This document shows positions 1 through 10,109 of a stretch of DNA of 64,000 nt, in pieces. Made by a program: the position numbers and the translations under genes. Every line of letters starts with the position of its first letter. Position 1 is the first letter of the stretch. The notes beneath the pieces were generated by a model. The model was not told where the DNA came from. It made no database searches and worked only from the letters and a program-made list of their open reading frames with translations. This DNA comes from an uncultured Paracoccaceae bacterium (lineage in GTDB: Bacteria; Pseudomonadota; Alphaproteobacteria; Rhodobacterales; Rhodobacteraceae), in the NCBI GenBank assembly GCA_947500825.1, contig CANMTR010000005.1, positions 124,001-188,000 on the forward strand, in the 5' to 3' direction.

Positions 1-344
1 GTCAGGATCGTGTCGGCCTTGAGCGACGGCACCAGGTCCTTGAAGATCGCCTCCTTGACCTCCTCGCGCTCCGTCGCGGCCTCGATCACCAGATCGGTCT
101 GGCCCAGGTCGGTCAGGGTGCTGGTCGTCGAGAGCCGCGACATGGCCCCGTCGCGATCCTCGGCCGAGATCTTCTCGCGCGAGACCTGACGGTCCATGTT
201 GCCGCGGACGGTGTCGAGAGCGCGGCCCAGCGCCGCCTCGTCCACGTCATTGAGGAGGACGTCGTAGCCCGCCAGCGCGAAGACATGGCAAATGCCCAAG
301 CCCATCTGGCCCGCGCCGATGACGCCGATCGTCTTGATGTCCAT
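1..344 (-). CDS. hbd: 3-hydroxybutyryl-CoA dehydrogenase, N-terminal part (cut by window edge)
   Basis: Oxidises 3-hydroxyacyl-CoA (3-hydroxybutyryl-CoA) with NAD(P)+ in fatty-acid or PHB-related metabolism in the cytoplasm. About 114 N-terminal residues are visible, running off the left edge. The start ([15 protein letters not shown]) opens at once into the Rossmann dinucleotide motif GAGQMG at residues 10-15, followed by the helix and acidic strand end expected of this family. The gene lies downstream of etfB-etfA on the same strand, a pairing that makes sense because ETF takes electrons from acyl-CoA dehydrogenases of the same pathway. A hairpin between etfA and this gene may separate transcription. 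Family assignment is firm; substrate chain length cannot be told from the fragment. Confidence 0.9.
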   Translation of the reverse strand, partial: MDIKTIGVIGAGQMGLGICHVFALAGYDVLLNDVDEAALGRALDTVRGNMDRQVSREKISAEDRDGAMSRLSTTSTLTDLGQTDLVIEAATEREEVKEAIFKDLVPSLKADTIL

Positions 345-440
345 CCGCCGATCTCTCCGTCCATGTTCGTGACGCGGCGACCATAGGCAGGGGCCCCGCG
401 GCGATGCAAGGCGGGAACGGGATCGCCCCCCGGGGTCGCG

Positions 441-467
441 AAACGGCCGGCCCCGGGGGGCCGGCCG
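441..467 (-). terminator. Rho-independent-like hairpin after etfA
   Basis: Two perfect 11-base arms (444-454 and 457-467) form a very GC-rich hairpin. Read on the minus strand it is followed by TTT then CGCG. It lies about 23 nt past the etfA stop, so it probably ends or attenuates etfBA transcription before hbd. The T tract is short, so termination may be partial. Confidence 0.6.
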
Positions 468-489
468 CGCGTTCGCGTCCGTGCGCGGT

Positions 490-1416
490 TCAGACCTTCC
501 GGGTCAGTTCGGGCACGGCCTCGAAGATGTCCGCGACGAGGCCGTAGTCGGCGACCTGGAAGATCGGGGCCTCCTCGTCCTTGTTGATGGCGACGATGAC
601 CTTGCTGTCCTTCATCCCCGCGAGGTGCTGGATGGCGCCGGAGATGCCGCAGGCGATGTAGAGATCGGGGGCGACCACCTTGCCGGTCTGGCCCACCTGC
701 CAGTCGTTCGGGGCGTAGCCCGAATCGACCGCCGCGCGGGAGGCGCCGATGGCCGCGCCGAGCTTGTCGGCCAGCTCCTCGATGATCTTGAAGTTCTCCT
801 CCGAGCCGATGCCGCGGCCGCCGGAGACGACGATGCCCGCGCTGGTGAGGTCGGGGCGGTCGCTCTCGGCCACGTGGTCCTCGACCCATTCCGACAGGCC
901 GGGGGCCTCGGCGGTGGCGACCTCCTCGACGGCGGCCTCGCCGCCCGCGGGGGCCGCGTCGAAGGTCGAGGTGCGGATCGACAGCACCTTCTTGGCATCC
1001 TTCGACTTCACGGTCTGGACCGCGTTGCCGGCATAGACCGGGCGCTCGAACGTGTCGGCGTCCACCACGCCCGAGACGTCGGTGATCACCATCACGTCCA
1101 GAAGGGCCGCGACGCGGGGCAGGATGTTCTTGGCATCCGTTGTCGCGGGCGCGGCGATGTGGTCGTAGTCGCCCGCGAGGGAGACCATGAGCGCGGCTGT
1201 AGGCTCGGCCAGGCGGTGGCCGTAGAGGTCGTCCTCGGCCACCAGCACCCTGGTCACGCCCTGGATCGTCGCGGCCTCCTTGGCGGCGTCGGCGGCGGTG
1301 GCGCCGGCGCACAGGACGGTGATCTCGCCCAGGTCCTTAAGGGCGGAGACCGCCTTGGCGGTGGCGTCCATCGACAGCGTGCCGTCGTTGACCTCGGCCA
1401 AAAGCAGAACGGCCAT
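490..1416 (-). CDS. etfA: Electron transfer flavoprotein subunit alpha
   Basis: FAD-carrying subunit of the soluble ETF heterodimer, which passes electrons from acyl-CoA and other dehydrogenases to ETF-ubiquinone oxidoreductase. The 308-residue length is typical. The N-terminal ETF domain is followed from about residue 195 by the FAD domain: SGGRGIGS at 198-205, GASRAAVD at 224-231, and the family signature around 240-264 ([11 protein letters not shown], then ACGISG). Its ATG overlaps the last base of etfB, so the two are translationally coupled, as expected for subunits made in equal amounts. Nothing looks broken. Confidence 0.97.
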   Translation of the reverse strand: MAVLLLAEVNDGTLSMDATAKAVSALKDLGEITVLCAGATAADAAKEAATIQGVTRVLVAEDDLYGHRLAEPTAALMVSLAGDYDHIAAPATTDAKNILPRVAALLDVMVITDVSGVVDADTFERPVYAGNAVQTVKSKDAKKVLSIRTSTFDAAPAGGEAAVEEVATAEAPGLSEWVEDHVAESDRPDLTSAGIVVSGGRGIGSEENFKIIEELADKLGAAIGASRAAVDSGYAPNDWQVGQTGKVVAPDLYIACGISGAIQHLAGMKDSKVIVAINKDEEAPIFQVADYGLVADIFEAVPELTRKV

Positions 1417-2177
1417 CAGATCACCCCCTCTTGGTTGCGCAGCTTCTCCACGAGCTCGTCCACGGAGCCGACCATCATCCCCGCCTCGCGCTCGGGCGGC
1501 TCGGCGGTCTTGACCACCTCGAGCCGGGGCGAGACGTCGACGCCGTAATCCTCGGGCGTCTTCTCCTCGAGCGGCTTCTTCTTGGCCTTCATGATGTTGG
1601 GAAGCGAGGCGTAGCGCGGCTCATTGAGGCGCAGGTCCACCGACACGACCGCGGGCATCTTCACGCGGATCGACTGCATGCCGCCGTCGACCTCGCGCTT
1701 GACCGTGGCGTGCTCGCCGTCGATCTCGATCTTGGAGGCGAAGGTGGCCTGTGACCAGCCAAGGAGCGCCGACAGCATCTGGCCGGTGGCGTTCATGTCG
1801 TTGTCGATGGCCTGCTTGCCGCAGATCACCATGCCGGGCTGCTCCTCGTCGACCACCGCCTTGAGAAGCTTGGCCACCGCCAGCGGCTCGATGTCGCGGT
1901 GCACGTCGTCGGCGGCCACGATCAGGATCGCGCGGTCGGCGCCCATGGCCAGCGCGGTCCTGAGCGTTTCCTGGTTCTGCTTCACGCCGATCGAGACGGC
2001 GATCACCTCCTCGACCGTGCCAGCCTCCTTGAGGCGGATCGCCTCCTCGCAGGCGATCTCGTCGAACGGGTTCATCGACATCTTCACGTTGGCCAGGTCA
2101 ACCCCGCTCCCGTCCGCCTTCACGCGGACCTTCACGTTGTAGTCGATGACCCGCTTCACGGGTACCAGCACCTTCAT
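1416..2177 (-). CDS. etfB: Electron transfer flavoprotein subunit beta
   Basis: AMP-binding partner of EtfA. The 253 residues match the family. The classical ETF-beta signature is present at about 160-201: [24 protein letters not shown], then [14 protein letters not shown]-like ribosome site precedes the ATG. It is the first gene of the etfBA unit; upstream lie the adenosyltransferase and HIG1 genes on the same strand, about 100 nt away. Together with hbd this is a common alphaproteobacterial neighbourhood. Confidence 0.97.
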   Translation of the reverse strand: MKVLVPVKRVIDYNVKVRVKADGSGVDLANVKMSMNPFDEIACEEAIRLKEAGTVEEVIAVSIGVKQNQETLRTALAMGADRAILIVAADDVHRDIEPLAVAKLLKAVVDEEQPGMVICGKQAIDNDMNATGQMLSALLGWSQATFASKIEIDGEHATVKREVDGGMQSIRVKMPAVVSVDLRLNEPRYASLPNIMKAKKKPLEEKTPEDYGVDVSPRLEVVKTAEPPEREAGMMVGSVDELVEKLRNQEGVI

Positions 2178-2275
2178 TTCGGGTCTCCTCTCTTGTCGTA
2201 TCCGCCGTAGCGCAAGCCACGGGCGGAAGACAGGTCAAACATGCCGTCACGCCGCGTCGCGGACGCCTCCCGTCG

Positions 2276-2848
2276 CTACCTGTTGGCGCCCGGCGTCCAG
2301 AGCACGTCCGCCGCGCCGTCGTCGTTGGCCGCCCGTGCCGCGCAGAAGCACCAGTCCGACAGCCGGTTGAGATAGGTGATCGCGGCGGCGTTGACCTTCT
2401 GCTCCCCGGCGAGCTCCTGGGCGCGCCGCTCCGCCCGCCGGCTGACCGTCCGGCACTGGTGGAGCTGCGCGGCGAGCGCCGATCCCCCCGGCAGGACGAA
2501 GGTGCGAAGGGGCGCGAGGCGCGTGTTCATCGCGTCGATCTCGGCCTCCAGCCGCTCGGTCTGGGAGGGGACCATCCGCAGGGGCGGATACTCGGCCTCC
2601 GCGTCGCGGTCGATGTCGGGGTTGCACAGGTCGGCGCCCAGGTCGAACAGGTCGTTCTGGATGCGCGCGATCTGCTCGGCCACGGTGCCGGTCGCGTGGA
2701 GGCGGGCCAGCCCGAAGGTCGCGTTGGCCTCGTCCACGGTGCCGTAGGCCTCCACCCTCACGTCGTGCTTGGGTACGCGGGCGCCATTGCCGAGCGCGGT
2801 GCTGCCGGTATCGCCGGTGCGGGTGTAGATCTTGGACAGAACGACCAT
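2276..2848 (-). CDS. Corrinoid (cob(I)alamin) adenosyltransferase, PduO type
   Basis: Transfers the 5'-deoxyadenosyl group of ATP to cob(I)alamin or cob(I)yrinate diamide to make coenzyme B12. The 190-residue protein starts MVVLSKIYTRTGDTGST, whose TRTGDTGST (residues 9-17) is the PduO-family ATP-binding signature. Further family elements follow: FVLPGGS, the CRTVSRRAERR helix, and a C-terminal NRLSDWCF. I chose the ATG at 2848 because it puts this signature at the N-terminus and sits 2 nt after the stop of the HIG1 gene. It is PduO-type, not CobA/BtuR. The use may be methylmalonyl-CoA mutase or B12-dependent ribonucleotide reductase; neither is in the window. Confidence 0.92.
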   Translation of the reverse strand: MVVLSKIYTRTGDTGSTALGNGARVPKHDVRVEAYGTVDEANATFGLARLHATGTVAEQIARIQNDLFDLGADLCNPDIDRDAEAEYPPLRMVPSQTERLEAEIDAMNTRLAPLRTFVLPGGSALAAQLHQCRTVSRRAERRAQELAGEQKVNAAAITYLNRLSDWCFCAARAANDDGAADVLWTPGANR

Positions 2849-2850
2849 GT

Positions 2851-3057
2851 TCAGCCTCCCATGCGGCGGAAGAAGACGAAGATCAGGATCAGCACGATCG
2901 CGAAGGCCTGGGCGTAGATGCGCCACCGCATGAGCTTGTTCGACTTTCTCGACGCGTCCGCTCCCTCGCGGCCGAAGCCGGCGATCCCCATCAGGAGGAT
3001 CACCGCGACCGCCAGGCAGGCGACGAGGACGAGAAGGAACAGCGGGTCGGCGAACAT
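2851..3057 (-). CDS. Small twin-transmembrane protein, HIG1-domain type
   Basis: A 68-residue protein with two predicted membrane helices (about residues 5-27 and 46-64) joined by a short polar, basic loop (GREGADASRKSNKLMRWR). This layout and the KLMRWRIYAQ segment match the HIG1_N family, known in eukaryotes as a respiratory supercomplex/cytochrome oxidase factor and found as tiny inner-membrane proteins in alphaproteobacteria. Its stop is 2 nt from the start of the adenosyltransferase, so they are co-transcribed. The bacterial role is not established; a link to respiratory complexes is an inference from the family. Confidence 0.75.
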   Translation of the reverse strand: MFADPLFLLVLVACLAVAVILLMGIAGFGREGADASRKSNKLMRWRIYAQAFAIVLILIFVFFRRMGG

Positions 3058-3122
3058 GGCGCATCCGGGTGCGGGTAGGTTCGCCGGCTACCTAGCCTGC
3101 CGGGCCGCGAAGGCGACCCGCC

Positions 3123-3629
3123 TCAGCCTGCCGGTGTCAGGAACCGGTCGAAGATCCAGGCGGTGAGCCCGCTCTCGGGAACGTGGATGCGCGCCCAGCC
3201 CGAGGGGTCGGTGTCGAGGACCTCCACCCGCTGGTCGCGGGCCACCTGGTCGACCACCCGGTTGGCGGTGGAGGGGCCGGCGCGCAGGTTCACCCGCGTG
3301 GCGTTGACGCGAAAGACGGGCAAGGCCGGCGTGTCGGCGCGGTCGGCGCGGTCTGCGGGAGCGGGGGCCGGCGCGGCGCCGGTGGCGGCGACGGCGTTCC
3401 ACAGGGTGGCGCGCGCCGTCTCGTCCGCGCCATGGGCCTGCGCCGCTTCGAGCGCGCGGGCGATGGCCCCCGCCTCGTCGTCGAGGGCGAGGCGGTTCGG
3501 GGCGGGAGCGGCGGCCTCGGCCATGGCCGCGCCGGCGGGCGCGGCGGGCCCGGACGGGGCTGTGTCGCGGCCGGCGACCGACAGGGTCGCGCCGATGCCG
3601 GCGAGGAGGAGAAGGGTCAAACGAATCAT
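3123..3629 (-). CDS. Exported protein with C-terminal bacterial SH3 domain
   Basis: About 168 residues from the ATG at 3629. The N-terminus (MIRLTLLLLAGIGATLSVAG) is a signal peptide, then an Ala/Pro-rich linker of low complexity, then an SH3b domain over about the last 62 residues (VNLRAGPSTANRVV, then WARIHV, then AWIFDRFLTP). Such domains bind cell-wall peptides in known cases; here that is only suggested. An in-frame ATG at 3659 would put ten residues before the signal peptide; I prefer 3629 because it gives a normal signal sequence and has GGAAG at suitable spacing. Monocistronic, divergent from parC. Confidence 0.8.
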   Translation of the reverse strand: MIRLTLLLLAGIGATLSVAGRDTAPSGPAAPAGAAMAEAAAPAPNRLALDDEAGAIARALEAAQAHGADETARATLWNAVAATGAAPAPAPADRADRADTPALPVFRVNATRVNLRAGPSTANRVVDQVARDQRVEVLDTDPSGWARIHVPESGLTAWIFDRFLTPAG

Positions 3630-3752
3630 CAAAAGAACTTCCGTGGCAGCGGTGATCATATTTCCGCCTAGAACGTCGATCTTTCGGAAAGGTTCTCTTG
3701 ACTAGCGGTTTTGACGTTTACCGGCCCGTGTCGGGGCGATATCTGCCGCAAG

Positions 3753-6077
3753 ATGACCGATGACAGCGACAATGATCTGCCCGAGCCCGAACTGTCCGAA
3801 TCCCTGAGCCGGGCGATCGGGGACAGGTACCTGACCTACGCGCTCTCCACGATCATGAACCGCGCGCTTCCCGATGCCCGCGACGGGCTGAAGCCCGTCC
3901 ACCGGCGCATCCTGTTCGCCATGCGCGAGCTGCGCCTCGGCTCGTCGGGGGGCTTTCGCAAGTCGGCCAAGATCGCGGGCGACGTGATGGGCAACTACCA
4001 CCCCCACGGCGATGCGGCGATCTACGACGCCATGGCGCGCCTCGCCCAGTGGTTCGCCGTGCGCTACCCGCTGGTGCACGGGCAGGGCAACTTCGGCAAT
4101 ATCGACGGCGACAACCCGGCCGCCTCGCGCTACACCGAGGCGCGCATGACATCGGCCGCGGAGGCCCTTCTGGAGGGGCTCGACGAGGACGCGGTCGACT
4201 ACCGCGCCAACTACGACGGGACGCTGACCGAGCCCGAGGTGCTGCCCGCGGCGTTCCCGAACCTGCTGGCCAACGGCTCGTCGGGGATCGCGGTGGGCAT
4301 GGCCACCAACATCCCGCCCCACAACCTCTCCGAGCTGATCGACGCCTGCCTGCACCTGATCCGCACGCCCGACGCGCGCGACGACACGCTGCTGAACTAC
4401 GTCCAAGGGCCCGACTTCCCCACCGGCGGCGTCATCGTGGAGAGCGCCGAGAGCATGGCCGAGGCCTATCGCACCGGGCGCGGCGGCTTTCGCGTCCGGG
4501 CGGGCTGGCACACCGAGGATCTGGGCCGCGGCCAGTGGCAGGTGGTGGTGACCGAGATCCCCTACCAGGTGCAGAAGTCGCGCCTGGTGGAGCGCATCGC
4601 GGACCTGATCCAGTCCAAGAAGCTGCCGATCCTGGCGGATATCCGCGACGAGAGCGCCGAGGACGTGCGCATGGTGCTGGAGCCTCGCAGCCGCAACATC
4701 GACCCCGAGATGCTCATGGGGACGCTGTTCAAGCAGACGGACCTGGAGACCCGCTTCGCGCTCAACATGAACGTGCTGATCGACGGCCGCACGCCGAAGG
4801 TCTGCTCGCTGAAGGAGGTCCTGCGCGCCTTCCTCGACCATCGCCGCGAGGGGCTGCTGCGCCGCAAGCGCCACCGTCTGGGCAAGATCGACCACCGGCT
4901 GGAGGTGCTCGAGGGCTTCATCCTGGCGTTCCTGCATCTCGACCGGGTGATCGAGATCATCCGCTACGATCCCGGCCCCAAGCCCGCGCTGATGCGCCAG
5001 GACTGGTCGCGCGTGCCGCCCCGGGCGGAGGACGAGGCCGCCTATGTCGCGCCGCCCGAGGGGCCGGGGGAGCTCTCGGACGTGCAGGCCGAGGCGATCC
5101 TGAACATGCGCCTGCGCGCCCTGCGGCGCCTCGAGGAGATGGAGCTCAAGCGCGAGCGCGACGCCCTGCGCGCCGAGCGCGAAGGGATCGAGGCGCTGCT
5201 GGCCGATCCGGGGACGCAGTGGTCGGCGATCTCGGACGAGCTGAAGGAGACGAAGCGGCGCTTCGGCAAGGATCACCCCCGGGGCGATCGGCTGACGCGT
5301 TTCGCCACCGCCACCGATGCGCCCGACGTGCCCATCGAGGCGATGATCGACCGCGAGCCGGTCACCGTCGTGTGCTCGCGCATGGGCTGGATCCGGGCGC
5401 TGAAGGGCCATGTGGACCTGGGAGCGGAGCAGAAGTTCAAGGAGGGCGACGGCCCCGCCTTTGCCTTCCACGCCGAGACGGTGGACAGGCTGCTGCTGAT
5501 GGGCTCGGCGGGGCGCTTCTATACCCTGCCGGTGGCGAGCCTGCCCGGCGGGCGCGGCATGGGCGAGCCCGTGCGCCTGATGGTGGACCTGCCCCAGGAC
5601 GCGCGGATCGTGACCTTGCGCGTCCATCGGCCCGGCGCGCGCCTCCTCGTCGCCTCCGACGCGGGCGACGGGTTCCTGCTTTCCGAGGACGAGGCGGTGG
5701 CCCAGACCCGGTCGGGCAAGCAGGTCCTGAACGTGCGCGCGCCGGCCTCGGCGCACCTGGCTAGGCCGGTGCCGGAGGGGGCCGATCACGTGGCCGTGGT
5801 GGGCGACAACCGCAAGATGCTGGTCTTCGCCCTCGACGAGCTGCCGGCCATGGCGCGGGGCAAGGGCGTGCGCCTGCAGAAGTACAAGGACGGCGGCCTG
5901 AGCGACGCCATCGCCTTCAGCCTCGCCGACGGGCTGTCCTGGCAAGACCCGGCGGGGCGCACGCGCACGGTGGGCGCGGCCGAGCTGGGAGACTGGGTGG
6001 CCAAGCGCGCCGGGGCGGGCCGCATGGCGCCGCGCGGGTTTCCCCGCGACAACCGCTTCCCCCGACGCGGGCCCTGA
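3753..6077 (+). CDS. parC: DNA topoisomerase IV subunit A
   Basis: Breaks and rejoins DNA to separate daughter chromosomes, with ParE. The protein has 774 residues. The active-site tyrosine is Tyr127 in [10 protein letters not shown], preceded by the GQGNFG motif and YHPHGD (residues 82-87). The C-terminal part contains the DNA-wrapping blades. I chose the ATG at 3753, since the earlier in-frame ATG (3711) adds 14 residues with no similarity to the family. The quinolone-determining region reads HGDAAIYDA: Ala88 and Asp92 stand where E. coli ParC has Ser80 and Glu84. ParC rather than GyrA is inferred from length, the absence of a clear GyrA box and the Asn-Ile-Asp form of the region before Tyr. 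Confidence 0.93.
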   Translation: MTDDSDNDLPEPELSESLSRAIGDRYLTYALSTIMNRALPDARDGLKPVHRRILFAMRELRLGSSGGFRKSAKIAGDVMGNYHPHGDAAIYDAMARLAQWFAVRYPLVHGQGNFGNIDGDNPAASRYTEARMTSAAEALLEGLDEDAVDYRANYDGTLTEPEVLPAAFPNLLANGSSGIAVGMATNIPPHNLSELIDACLHLIRTPDARDDTLLNYVQGPDFPTGGVIVESAESMAEAYRTGRGGFRVRAGWHTEDLGRGQWQVVVTEIPYQVQKSRLVERIADLIQSKKLPILADIRDESAEDVRMVLEPRSRNIDPEMLMGTLFKQTDLETRFALNMNVLIDGRTPKVCSLKEVLRAFLDHRREGLLRRKRHRLGKIDHRLEVLEGFILAFLHLDRVIEIIRYDPGPKPALMRQDWSRVPPRAEDEAAYVAPPEGPGELSDVQAEAILNMRLRALRRLEEMELKRERDALRAEREGIEALLADPGTQWSAISDELKETKRRFGKDHPRGDRLTRFATATDAPDVPIEAMIDREPVTVVCSRMGWIRALKGHVDLGAEQKFKEGDGPAFAFHAETVDRLLLMGSAGRFYTLPVASLPGGRGMGEPVRLMVDLPQDARIVTLRVHRPGARLLVASDAGDGFLLSEDEAVAQTRSGKQVLNVRAPASAHLARPVPEGADHVAVVGDNRKMLVFALDELPAMARGKGVRLQKYKDGGLSDAIAFSLADGLSWQDPAGRTRTVGAAELGDWVAKRAGAGRMAPRGFPRDNRFPRRGP

Positions 6078-6184
6078 CGCGGCCTTTCGGCCACGGCTGC
6101 GCTGCGGCGCGGCCCGCCCCCGTGGCCGGCGAGGGGCCCATGGGCTAGCCCCTAGGGCGGGGACCACGACGAAAGACCTCGCCC

Positions 6185-6799
6185 ATGCTCATGCGCCGCC
6201 TCGCCGCCCTGTGTTTGCTGCCGCTCTGCGCCTGCGGGGCGGGGCCGGGCGCTGACGATCCGCGCGACCTGGGCGATTTCCGCCTGGGCTACGCCATCGT
6301 GCAGGCCAACGACGTGGAGCAGGGGCCGTTCTCGCGCACGGCCACGGCAGGGGAGCTGACCGAGGCGCTCGGGACGGCGGTGGAGGCCCGGCTGGCGCGC
6401 TACGACGGCGACGGGCTTTATCACGTGGGCATCGCCATCGGCGGCTACGTGCTGGCGCAACCGGGCGTGCCGGTGGTCTATACTCCGAAATCGGTGCTGA
6501 TCTTCGAGGTGAACCTCTACGACAACGCCACGCGCGCGCGGCTCAACGCCGAGCCCGAACGCATCATGGCCTTCGAGGGGATCACCAACCTGGCGCCGGT
6601 GGTGGGGTCGGGGCTGGTGCGCTCCAGGGAGGACCAGCTCGCCAACCTCGCCGCCGAGGGCGCGCGGCTGGTCGAGGCATGGCTGGCGCGCAATCCCGAC
6701 TGGTTCGCCCCCGACCCCGAGGCGGCGCGCGTCCCCTTCGACCGCGACGACGGCAGGGCGCGCGCGCAGGCGGCTATCGCGGCGGGGAGCGGGAGCTAA
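6185..6799 (+). CDS. Putative lipoprotein of unknown function
   Basis: A 204-residue protein with a lipoprotein signal: [17 protein letters not shown], lipobox LCAC with the lipidated cysteine at residue 17. The residue after it is Gly, not Asp, which favours transfer to the outer membrane. The body is a mixed alpha/beta domain with no motif I recognise; a conserved-looking core runs from [15 protein letters not shown] to [14 protein letters not shown]. It stands alone between parC and tuf. A start at the second ATG (6191) would also work. Confidence 0.75.
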   Translation: MLMRRLAALCLLPLCACGAGPGADDPRDLGDFRLGYAIVQANDVEQGPFSRTATAGELTEALGTAVEARLARYDGDGLYHVGIAIGGYVLAQPGVPVVYTPKSVLIFEVNLYDNATRARLNAEPERIMAFEGITNLAPVVGSGLVRSREDQLANLAAEGARLVEAWLARNPDWFAPDPEAARVPFDRDDGRARAQAAIAAGSGS

Positions 6800-6899
6800 G
6801 GCTTGCCTTTCCCGGGGTGCGCCGATAGAGAGCGCGCGTTATTGAACCGGGCCTGCCCGCGCAGGTGCTTTGGCCCCCAGACGAACGAGGCTGAGACGC

Positions 6900-8075
<1,176 letters not shown>

Positions 8076-8119
8076 TCCATCCCGCCGGCGGGCACAGCCC
8101 GCCGGTGAAACGGACCATG

Positions 8120-8152
8120 GGCGCCTTCCGGGAGACCGGGAGGCGCCTTTTT
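8120..8152 (+). terminator. Intrinsic terminator of tuf
   Basis: Arms 8120-8131 and 8136-8147 pair over 12 bp (one G-U) around a GAGA loop, directly followed by five T. This is a textbook Rho-independent terminator, 45 nt after the tuf stop. A weaker GCCGGCGGGC / GCCCGCCGG hairpin sits just before it. Confidence 0.92.
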
Positions 8153-8219
8153 CGTGTGTCGGAACCGCGTCGGAGTTCCGTCGGAACGCCGTAGCAGCGG
8201 TGTCGCAGGGGACCGGCGG

Positions 8220-8293
8220 TAGGCCCGGAGGGACTTGAACCCCCAACCAAAGCGTTATGAGCGCTCTGCTCTGACCAATTGAGCTACAGGCCC
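8220..8293 (-). tRNA. tRNA with CAU anticodon, probably tRNA-Ile2 (lysidine type)
   Basis: Reads 5' GGGCCTGTAGCTCAATTGG on the minus strand and folds into a full cloverleaf: 7-bp acceptor stem, D stem GCTC/GAGC, anticodon stem GAGCG/CGCTT with loop CTCATAA, and a T arm with TTCAAGT. CCA is not encoded. The anticodon CAU could be Met or Ile2. Bases C4-G69 and C5-G68 in the acceptor stem match the pairs that the lysidine synthetase TilS is known to need, and the anticodon stem-loop resembles E. coli ileX, so I favour Ile2 decoding AUA. It is a single tRNA between tuf and purM on the opposite strand. Confidence 0.88.
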
Positions 8294-8406
8294 GCCGCCC
8301 GCCTGATAGCATCTCGGGGCGGGGCGGGAAAGTGGCGCGAGCGCCTTGCGGATTGAAGCACCGGGCGGGCTGGGGTAACGGCGGGGCGCGATCGACCGGA
8401 GGGGCC

Positions 8407-9450
8407 ATGGCCGAGAACGACAAGCTGACCTATGCCCGGGCGGGCGTGGACATCGCGGCCGGGAATGCCCTGGTCGACCGTATCAAGCCGGCGGCGAAGC
8501 GCACCGAGCGGCCCGGCACCATGGCGGGCCTGGGCGGCTTCGGCGCGCTGTTCGACCCGGCGGCCGCCGGTTACGAGGACCCGATCCTTGTGGCCGCGAC
8601 AGACGGCGTCGGCACCAAGCTGCGGCTGGCCATCGACACCGGCGAGGTCGCGGGCGTGGGCGTCGACCTGGTGGCCATGTGCGTCAACGACCTGGTCTGC
8701 CAGGGGGCGGAGCCGCTCTTCTTTCTCGACTACTTCGCGACCGGCAAGCTGGAGCCGGAGACGGCCGCGCGCGTGGTCGAGGGGATCGCCGCCGGGTGCG
8801 AGGAGGCGGGATGCGCCCTGATCGGGGGCGAGACGGCCGAGATGCCGGGCATGTACGGCGCGGGCGACTTCGACCTTGCCGGGTTCGCCGTGGGGGCGAT
8901 GGAGCGCGGCACCGACCTGCCGCGCGACGTGGCCGAGGGCGACGTGCTGCTGGGCATCGATGCCTCCGGCGTCCATTCCAACGGGTTCTCGCTGGTGCGG
9001 CGGATCGCGGAGCGCGCGGGGCTGGCATGGGATGATCCGGCCCCCTTCGCCGACGGGTCGCTGGGGGCCGCGCTGCTCGCGCCCACGGCCCTTTACGTTC
9101 GTCCGGCGGTGGCGGCGGTGCGCGCGGGCGGCGTCCGGGCGCTGGCGCATATCACCGGCGGCGGGCTGACCGAGAACCTGCCCCGCGTCCTGCCCGAGGG
9201 GCTGGGGGCGGAGGTCGACCTGGACGCGTGGGAGCTGCCGGCCGTGTTCCGCTGGCTGCAGCGGGCGGGCGAGCTGGACGAGGCGGAGATGCTCAGGACC
9301 TTCAACTGCGGCATCGGGATGGTCGCCGTGGCCGCACCCGGAAGGGCCGACGAGGTGGCCGCGCAGTTCGAGGGCGCGGGCCACGGGGTGCGCCGGATCG
9401 GCCGCGTCGCGTCCGGGGGCGGGGTCGCCTTCGCCGGCACGCTGGGGTGA
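8407..9450 (+). CDS. purM: Phosphoribosylformylglycinamidine cyclo-ligase (AIR synthetase)
   Basis: ATP-dependent ring closure of FGAM to aminoimidazole ribonucleotide, fifth step of purine synthesis. The 347 residues carry the family landmarks in order: GGFGALFD, the nucleotide-site [31 protein letters not shown] and HSNGFSL, then HITGGGL. The ATG at 8407 follows GGAGGG. The stop codon shares its last base with the purN ATG (TGATG), so PurM and PurN are coupled, a common arrangement. Confidence 0.97.
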   Translation: MAENDKLTYARAGVDIAAGNALVDRIKPAAKRTERPGTMAGLGGFGALFDPAAAGYEDPILVAATDGVGTKLRLAIDTGEVAGVGVDLVAMCVNDLVCQGAEPLFFLDYFATGKLEPETAARVVEGIAAGCEEAGCALIGGETAEMPGMYGAGDFDLAGFAVGAMERGTDLPRDVAEGDVLLGIDASGVHSNGFSLVRRIAERAGLAWDDPAPFADGSLGAALLAPTALYVRPAVAAVRAGGVRALAHITGGGLTENLPRVLPEGLGAEVDLDAWELPAVFRWLQRAGELDEAEMLRTFNCGIGMVAVAAPGRADEVAAQFEGAGHGVRRIGRVASGGGVAFAGTLG

Positions 9451-10037
9451 TGCGGGTCGCGATCCTGATCTCGGGCGGCGGGTCGAACATGACGGCCCTC
9501 GTCGACAGCATGGTCGGCGACCACCCCGCCCGGCCCTGCCTGGTGCTGGCCAACGACCCCCGGGCGGGTGGGCTGGAGACGGCGCGCGGGCGGGGCATCC
9601 CGGCGGCGGCGGTGGACCACCGTCCCTTTCGCGGCGACCGCGCGGCCTTCGAGGCGGCGCTGTCGGAACCGCTGGAGGCGGCGCGGCCCGACCTGATCTG
9701 CCTTGCGGGGTTCATGCGCATCCTGACGGGGCCGTTCATCGACCGCTGGCGGGGGCGCATCCTGAACATCCACCCCTCGCTCCTGCCCAAGTATCGCGGC
9801 CTCGACACCCATGCGCGCGCCATCGCCGCCGGGGATGCCGAAGCCGGGTGCAGCGTCCACGAGGTGACGCCCGAACTCGACGACGGGCCGGTGCTGGGCC
9901 AGGCACGGGTGCCCGTGGAGCCCGGCGACACGGCCCGGAGCCTTGCCGAGCGGGTGCTGGTCATGGAGCATCGCCTCTATCCGGCGGTGCTGCGCCGGGT
10001 GGCGGAGGGGGATCGCCGCCCGCTCCGGCTGCCCTGA
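9450..10037 (+). CDS. purN: Phosphoribosylglycinamide formyltransferase (formyl-THF dependent)
   Basis: Transfers a formyl group from 10-formyl-tetrahydrofolate to GAR, third step of purine synthesis. The 195-residue protein has ISGGGSNM near the N-terminus, the catalytic Asn-His pair in NIHPSLLP with the nearby GLDTH, and the catalytic Asp in ELDDGPVLGQ. It overlaps purM by one base. Its cofactor links it functionally to fhs elsewhere in the window. Confidence 0.97.
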   Translation: MRVAILISGGGSNMTALVDSMVGDHPARPCLVLANDPRAGGLETARGRGIPAAAVDHRPFRGDRAAFEAALSEPLEAARPDLICLAGFMRILTGPFIDRWRGRILNIHPSLLPKYRGLDTHARAIAAGDAEAGCSVHEVTPELDDGPVLGQARVPVEPGDTARSLAERVLVMEHRLYPAVLRRVAEGDRRPLRLP

Positions 10038-10109
10038 CGGGCTTTCCTTCGGGTCGCGCGGGGCGTAGGAGGCGGAAACCTCCCAACCGGACAGGAACCC
10101 GCGCCGAGC

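Noticed and set aside
3378-3500. Low-complexity Ala-rich stretch in the SH3 protein as a repeat element
   Set aside because: It is an Ala/Pro linker between signal peptide and SH3 domain with no ordered repeat unit.
3702-6167. An 821-codon open frame antisense to parC
   Set aside because: It is a mirror of parC codon bias in GC-rich DNA; the translation is Arg/His/Gln-rich with no domain, and parC is intact with all active-site motifs.
8220-8293. The tRNA as an integration (att) site for a mobile element
   Set aside because: No integrase, no direct repeat of its 3' end and only housekeeping genes (purM, purN, tuf) on both sides.
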